This document shows, one piece after another, positions 57,003 to 64,000 of a stretch of DNA of 64,000 bases. Numbering within the stretch: the stretch's first letter is position 1; the number at the start of each line of letters is the position of its first letter. The stretch is from NCBI GenBank assembly GCA_022578605.1, contig MU394117.1, positions 124,377-188,376 of the forward strand, written 5' to 3'. The notes beneath the pieces were generated by a model, which saw nothing but the letters and a program-made list of their open reading frames with translations, was not told where the DNA came from and made no database searches. This DNA comes from Camillea tinctor (taxonomy: Eukaryota > Ascomycota > Sordariomycetes > Xylariales > Xylariaceae). The position numbers were made by a program, and so were the translations under genes.

Positions 57003-57022
57003 CGGAAGACTATAGTCTTCCG
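57003..57022. repeat. Perfect 20 bp palindrome
   Basis: CGGAAGACTA is followed directly by its exact reverse complement. There is no loop, so it is a candidate dyad site or a remnant of an inverted repeat. Confidence 0.9.
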
Positions 57023-58168
57023 CTACACACGCAGTAAGGAAAATAAGGTTGCCAAGACGGCTAGCCCGAAGTTCTAGTAGTCAAAGCGCTTAATTGCCAA
57101 AGCGAGTTAGAAAATATCAGAAATAAAGGTGAGGAGTACCTGCATACCTAGAATAATTTGACTAAAAACTAACCCTATTACGTACTAAAACTCAAAATAT
57201 GCTAGGACCCTGAAAATGACGTTTATTAGGTCGATCATAGTAGTTTTGGCGCAGAATGCTTCCCAAAAAGGCAAAAAGCCAGTACCTCGAAACCCCTATC
57301 CTAGTTGTTACCGCATTTTAAGCACAATGCCTACATACAAATGGACATGTCAAGTTAGGCTCAGGTTATAGCGATTATTAATCGGACGAAGTTCGTTTCT
57401 TTAGTTGTATAGCGTACAACATTAAAATGCACTCTAGGCCTACTACTATATCGCACTTACTTCGGTTTATGATTGCTATGAGAAGCAAGTACCCTGATGC
57501 GAGGTGACATACCTAGTAGCAACACTACCATATAGGTAATTCCAAAAACAAATGTGACCTCACTAAATTTTCTTGAACACACTGCTAGCGCAACCCTAGA
57601 TCTTAGCATCTTAGGTCCATGTCAAACGTCAAGCCTCGCGCTATGTATTGACGGAACCCCCAACGATAAAACACGGCTAGACAATCAGCCTCGTGCCCTG
57701 CCACGTCCGATCTCCCTGGAAATGGTTAAGGGTAGAAGCGTGCCGGTCTGCGAGCAGGCGCTAGTATCTTTAATAACCTATTTAGCCTCGCAGATCGCAT
57801 ACCGAATGAAACCGAATTGTATCCAAAGCGGTTAAAATAAACGAGATTCTCGCAAGCTACGCCAAAAGAGATATGGTGCGAATAAACAATCGGAATACAA
57901 AGTATACATCGCTATGTGTTGACGAACCCTGTACGTTGGGGGGTAATGTCAACTTTAAACCACTATTCAATTTTACGGCCACATATGTAGAGCACCGAGA
58001 TGCTAGCTACTTTGCTGGTACATGCCTATCTACTATGCATATGTAGTAGCAGTATACGTAGTCGCAGGTACTAAAGTATAATACCGTATTGTACATAGCA
58101 GGTATACCCCCCGTACGATCTCCACTATGTACTTAGACTATCTACCTAGCTACTTGCCTATATACCAG

Positions 58169-58222
58169 ACATACATACATACATACATACATACATACAT
58201 ACATACATACATACATACATAC
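58169..58222. repeat. (ACAT)n microsatellite, about 13 units
   Basis: The longest tetranucleotide array in the window, about 54 bp and apparently perfect. Confidence 0.95.
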
Positions 58223-61200
58223 TTAGGTTACATACACTATGTGGTAGTAATGTAGGAGCTCCACGGCGAGGTCAAGAGACGATCCATAACACAACTCGGC
58301 CGAATGGGTAGAGAGCCGTGAGGCAGACTGCCACTCCGTACATACCTAGGTATGTAGTTGTAGGCAGGCACTCAACCTTACGAGGGCCTCACATGCGACC
58401 CTCAACATCGACGGGGACGAGATGCAATTTCACCAGAACCGGGTCATCAACACCTCCTCTAGCCCCTTTAGTCATCAACCTACATAGCGTGATCAATCAA
58501 TTATCGATGGTAGGCAACGATAAGCCGCATCGCACCGGGTCGCTATCCAGTTGACTTACAAGCCGTGCCTCGAACCAATCAGTCTCAACACCCTGAACGA
58601 ATGAGATGCGAATACGTAGCGTAGCAACCAGAGATCCAGAGATCCGTTCTTGCTGTGGACCGCATCACATACACTGCCTACCTAGATTCAACCAACTCGG
58701 CTTCTTAGCAAGACAGATTCACTAGTGTACAGAACATCAACAATCCACACAGTTCACTCTGTGTTCAAGCACATGCAATATAGATGGATCTATAGCTCCC
58801 CGCGATTGACTCGACCATCCCCAGCCCCCAAATCTCTAGAGATGATATCGCTTAACGATCACTGCTGCAATGATACGCAGAGTTCGCCCCAACTCAGTAT
58901 AGCTCAAAACAACCAGCTAGCTGAACATCTAGTACCTTTTTTTCGATAGACACTAGAGGCTATATACTCATATATTAGGTGTACATGCATCCTGCCCAGC
59001 ATTGCCCCACAGGCGATAACCGCGGTCTCCGTGAAACGACATTGGATAGGAGGGAGCTCCGTGTTGATGTCTGTCTCCGCCTCATTGAGAGATAGGTCAA
59101 GTTGACCCACGGTGTATTGATGTATCTTGTCTCGAACTACTCAGCCTTGTCTAGCCATACACTTATTAACTTGCGCAGCTCCATCCCCAAGTAGTAAGTA
59201 AACATGCAAGGAGTGAATGTATCTACAGCGGGAAGCTGATATCATTTTAGATAGTAAAGCAATGGCTCGCTGCAGTACCACGTCGAATCTAGGTGTTCCA
59301 TTAAAACGCTTCCTGACGATCATGTATTACGCCTATTTCAACAGTGATGCATTAGGCACATGGAAAATTACCTGCTAATACTAGTACCCCATAGTGCATA
59401 GGGATAGTTAAGGCTGCTGGCGGTAAGAGAAACCGGTAAACCAAGAATAGGCAGTGTACCCACAAACCATCACATCACGGCTTCAGGGGAAGCACAAGTG
59501 AGGAAGGTCGCATTACGTATCGTTGTTCTCTATCATATTCATTTGCGAGGGCACTTTTTAAGACAAATGGCGGTAATAGAATGCATGAGTTTATTTTATT
59601 TAGAATAAAGATGAGATATAATTGGTGTGCATCCTTTTCCGACCAATGTAACTAACTTCCTAATTACCTAACCTAGGTAGGTAGGTATATACATAGTAGT
59701 ATCTAGTGTGTATATACATTGATACATATGTACGTGGCTTGGTAAGTTGCTCTATTATCTCGAGTTGCTGTTAATCGTCACAACTTTTCAAGCATGTCTC
59801 ACCTTTCATTTCAAGCTTTCGATCCTCCAAATCTAGAGAGACATACACACATACACACATATACACCTACGGAGAGAGAAGCATAAAAAAAGGAAACAGA
59901 TCTACAGGCATGTGTGTGAATGGTCCACCACGTTCCTTAACAGACTCAGTTATTACCGGTATTGCTCGATCTAAAATCTGACATATGCTCCCGTGTTTTA
60001 CCCAGGATGTAACCGCAATTTACTAAATTTGGTTCATGACTGCAAGGGCCGGCCGCCAATACTACGATACAATGATACACTAGAGATGATATGTATACGT
60101 AAAAGAACCTCAATGACGATCATTGCCTATTCCCACTGCATGCGTCGCCGACTCGGGTTTCAGACACACAGGCCACCAACGAGGAGAGAGGAAGGCTGGT
60201 AGGAAGGGTTTGATGAGCAAATATGCCAATCGGTAGAAGGATGCATAGAAGTTCTCAACACTTGCCCGATTCTCCAAGTGCCGCAAGCCATCCCATGCAA
60301 CATATCCAAGAGGGACGGAAAGGAAAAATCTCATCCGTTCGTATAGAAAGCCACATAATGAAAGCCACCCTTTCTTTTTGTTTTTCTTTTCTTGTCACCT
60401 TTGGCAGGAGATGAGCATTGATTCGCATGAGGCCTCATACGGGCAGGCAGTACGAACTAACCTAGTGTAGTGTAGGATATAGCCTCCTAGGGTAAAAGAG
60501 TAGGTCAGACAAGAGGTCTGATTGGCGCGGCGAGAGCTCCTAAGGAGTGGATGTGTACACGAGGCGCTATGTAGGTACATACCAGACATACAATATAGAT
60601 GGACTTGGGTTAGATAGAACGGATGAGATAGATTGGGATGTAGATTGATCAGAGATATGCCGGAATGGCCACGATCCGGGCCATCGGTACGGACTAGTTA
60701 AGACAAGAAGCGACATCCGGTTGAGCACCCGTAGCCTATCGAAAGGCTTCGAAGCCCAGTCAGTTAATATACGCTAACTACTCTCGTGTAAGTTATGGCG
60801 GGGAGTTAGTATCTTAGGTAAATAGGAAGAATCAAGTCTGGTAGTGTAAGTCAAGTAGCCTGTGTACCTAGGTAGTGTACCTAGGTTAGTGTACATCCGT
60901 TTACACACGACAACTATACCTTGAATGTGGATTTTCTTTTCTTTTTTTTCTTTCCTTTTTTCTTTCCTTTTCTCTTTCTTTTTTTCGTTCGGTTGATCGC
61001 AGCGCAATTCGCATTTCTGCAACTGAGGGCACCCCCAGTAAGAAAAGTTCGGACGCAGCCCCGAGGGTTGCTTCTGTGGTGGATGGTTAATGCCAAGAGA
61101 TGGATAATTACCAAAGACACCTACCCTAAGATAGGTAAAAGACCCATGTTAGGCACGTAGCTATGTATGTACGTACTAGGTAGTACCCATAGCACCTACA

Positions 61201-61636
61201 CTAGACTGGTGCTACATACATACATGTACTGTAAAACAGGACCACCATACTTCGTAGGATGGGATGGTTATGGACTGGCTAATTACTACACTAACTCCGT
61301 ACAACTAGACGAGTAGAGGGTATACCATTACATAATTCCGACCACTAGGTATGTACGCATGCCTACCCGACTAAGCTACTAACCTAGGTCATCTTTCCCC
61401 CTTCCCCTTATTATTCAATAACTCCGACATGACTTAAAGTCGGAGCGAAACAAGGAGCCTCAAAAGCCAAAAGTACCACGCAGGTGCAAAGGAACCCCTC
61501 TTGGACAATCAATCTTACTTTTTGGGACAAAAGATGGCCAAGCGAGAATCTTGCGCCGCGCGCTCACAGTGTTGATGAGGAGATCTTCATGTAATTATTA
61601 TTACCATTACCGTTCGCATAGAGTACCTAGACCAAG

Positions 61637-61672
61637 TTCATAGTTCATAGTTCAAATTCATAGTTCATAGCA
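61637..61672. repeat. TTCATAG heptamer repeats
   Basis: Several copies of TTCATAG with a short AAA interruption, within the gene-free right arm. Confidence 0.8.
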
Positions 61673-63589
61673 CACTAAACAAGGTAAATAAGTAGATAGG
61701 TAGGAACCCGCAACAGATCTTGTTAACCGAGAACGCGGAACCGGGAAACTTGCTTCGTAAGGGACGGAATAAGAGGTCTTCCACCCTCCAGGGCCTCAGA
61801 CATACTTTGAGAGGCCTTACCAAATTACACCCAGCAGTGGATTGGTTTAGGGGGCGGATCTGTATGTAATCACTACTTCATACGTGCTCTGTGCCCCATG
61901 TCCCGTGCCCTGTGCCCAATTATCGATTACTATTTTTTTTTTCTAGGGTGGCCCTTAATACGCTAAAGAATGGTTCTGGCAGGCAATTCGATGCCCCGAG
62001 CGTCAATCAAACCTGGCTTAGTCTAGCATTCTAAACCACTCTGTCGGGTTTCCCAAGCCGTTGGGCTACTGTATCTTAAATCCAAATCCACCTAGATCCG
62101 TGATGCTATCATATCGGTTCTGTGCCTGTACCCCGTCTCCCTTCCCGATACACATCCACATGTAGGTATATACATAATATACATATATGAGGTACCTATG
62201 TAGCGTAGCATCTTAGTTACGTATGCATCGTAATGGTATAACCTAAGTAAGACAGAACGTTATTGAAAGCAGATCAAGCCTATGTAATATCGGCACGGTG
62301 ACAAATCTATCCGGCGGTGACAGCAAAAGGGAGAAGGTTAAAAAAAAACACAATAAAAAATTTACGGATTCAATTGAGGCCTCTTAGACACCGATCTCCG
62401 TGAAGGGATGTGTTACTTACTACTGTACAACTTTACACTAAACAATCCGGGCCGTTGCTCGTACATACATGTACATACAACCTACCCACATACAAGCATA
62501 CATGAAGTCATAAGGGCACATACCTAGTATCTGCATGCACCATGCCTCCCTCTAGCTTACAGATGAGTAAGTATCTAAATACCTAGGTTAAGTCAGTCAT
62601 AATTATTTCATCCAACATGGCCCCATCGTGAGAACATTCACCATTAATGATCCACCTATACACTTAGACACTTATATGGGCTATCACGAGCGTACCTCTG
62701 TTTAGCTATTGTAACATACATTCCCCCCCCCGGCGCATACTAGGTCTCCAGAGGCAAGTGGCTAGGTTTTGGCCTACACATTGAAAAAAAAAAACTAACC
62801 AACCAAAGGTATTTCGTATCAAGCCGAGGCGAGAGCGCTTTAGTGGATCATCTACCACACAAAAGAGCACACTTACAGATTTACACAAGTCCCCAAGCTA
62901 CGTATGTACCCATTATCCTAGCTCTACGGTTCTGCAGAAATTGGGTTTTGTCTCTCTTTCCCTCCCTCTCTCCCTCTCTCCGCCTCTCATCTGCAGGGAA
63001 GTGGACGAAGTAGACTACAAACCCATTCATTCGCGAGTGCTGTCCCATAGCGCATCGAGATTACTCCGTTGCACCAATCAGGGTCCAAGTTATGATCTGG
63101 GCTACGACGATAGTGATGGCGGCAGTGACCCCGCCGTGTGATGGCGCCCATCCGCATTACTAGGGGTTTCCTAGTCTATACCTTCGCAGTAAAGATCCAA
63201 AGGTACACACATGGAGAGACATTTACCCATCATCAGGTTCCGGCATGAGTGAGAAGGTATGACCTTGGAAACCCCATGCAATAGGATCACACGGCCAACG
63301 AACAAACAAGGCAAGCAGGCAAAGTCCACCAGACAGGACAGGGTTTACAAGGGGTTTCGGAAACATGTCTATCTGTCTGTCTAGCTGCCCGTATCTCTGT
63401 TTATCTGTACCTCTCTTTCTCTTCTCCCTTTGCTATAGTACCCTAAGTTGATTTCCGAATGTCCCGTACATACATGAAAGAGGGGAGAGGGGGAGGAAGG
63501 GGGGGGGCAAGAGAGAATGACAAAAAGGCAACAATTACAGAAACCTGGCGCGTACATTACACGCACACGCTTACACATATGAACAGTAT

Positions 63590-63630
63590 ACTATACCGCA
63601 CCATACCACACCATACCACACCACAACGCC
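63590..63630. repeat. CCATACCACA-type repeats
   Basis: About three imperfect copies of a ten-base CCATACCACA unit near the right end of the window. Confidence 0.8.
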
Positions 63631-64000
63631 ATACACACCCACTCGCGGGCTCACGTTACCGGCCGGGCTAGATTCGAAGCCTTCAGGAGATAAAAGTGCA
63701 GTTTCACCACTTTTGGTTTCTATTTATTCCTTTACTAAGCACGCCGTCGTGATGACAAGCCAGCCCGTTCAGCCATGCTGTCAGGGACCCCCCTCCCCCA
63801 TGAGTTGACCCAACTGGTCGGGTCCAATGCCACGAGGTTTATTGTTACAGGAATCATTCTTCTTTCTCAATTTGGTTACACTAGAGTATACTATACATAT
63901 CAGCCGCCAGCGTCAAAAAGAAAGGGCAAGATGAATAAATAAATGAATAAAAAAATTCTTTAATAAACGAACAAATATAAAGATACATTCTATACTTAGC

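Larger units (their letters stand above)
49173..64000. other. 14.8 kb region without a supportable gene
   Basis: Frames are short and scattered on both strands, without family resemblance or sensible splice continuity. The left 0.9 kb is probably the C2H2 factor promoter and 5' UTR. Content is dominated by microsatellites (listed separately), short palindromes, ACCTAGGT words (58344, 59671, 60866, 60879, 61382, 62581) and AT-leaning unique sequence. No transposase, reverse transcriptase or terminal repeats were recognised, and no TTAGGG telomere array occurs. Small or non-coding genes may be hidden. Confidence 0.5.

Noticed and set aside
57554..57835. 93-codon plus-strand frame in the gene-free arm
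   Set aside because: Near the length expected by chance, no domain, no splice context; kept only as part of the unannotated region.
62941..63141. 66-codon frame with an acceptor-like CTGCAG before EVDEVDYKP
   Set aside because: No donor, upstream exon or family match could be paired with it.

Overview
The window is nuclear DNA of a filamentous ascomycete (Pezizomycotina, probably Sordariomycetes). The grounds are short GT-AG introns with CTAAC/CTGAC-type branch sites, pyrimidine-rich upstream tracts, wide gene spacing and single-copy housekeeping genes with clear fungal architecture. There is no rRNA gene, convincing tRNA gene, CRISPR array or intact transposon. Species cannot be fixed from sequence alone.

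Layout. Positions 1-34.4 kb are gene-rich: the 3' part of SMC1 (+); TFIIE-alpha (-) divergent from a family X DNA polymerase (+); a monoacylglycerol lipase (-); a mitochondrial MDL1-type half ABC transporter (-); an Rtt103-like CID protein (-) divergent from clathrin light chain (+); a spliced COX7-like cytochrome oxidase subunit (-) divergent from a mitochondrial PPR-type protein (+); a Tlg2/syntaxin-16 t-SNARE (-) divergent from calmodulin (+); a GH47 alpha-1,2-mannosidase (+); an Mn-type CDF transporter (+); and an F-box-like/2EXR-like protein with a 659 bp intron (-). From 34.4 kb on the window is sparse: a six-exon glycogenin (39.45-41.85 kb, +) lies between two 5 kb spaces, then a C2H2 transcription factor (46.99-49.17 kb, -), then 14.8 kb (49.2-64 kb) with no gene I can support, full of microsatellites and short palindromes.

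How genes relate. There is no metabolic cluster. Small themes recur: chromatin and transcription (SMC1, TFIIE-alpha, Rtt103-like, C2H2 factor), NHEJ repair (Pol X), mitochondria (MDL1-like, COX7, PPR), endomembrane traffic and glycan processing (clathrin light chain, Tlg2, GH47), and storage or ion homeostasis (lipase, glycogenin, calmodulin, CDF). COX7 and the PPR gene share a 548 bp divergent promoter and may be co-regulated. Gene models were spliced by hand from reading frame, splice sites and family conservation.

Most notable: very small coding exons (calmodulin exon 1 is only the ATG; COX7 exon 1 is 5 nt; SMC1 ends in an 18 nt exon), an in-frame 75 nt intron-like segment in glycogenin, a repeated ACCTAGGT palindrome confined to spacers, and the long gene-free right arm. 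I found no convincing undescribed multi-gene system.
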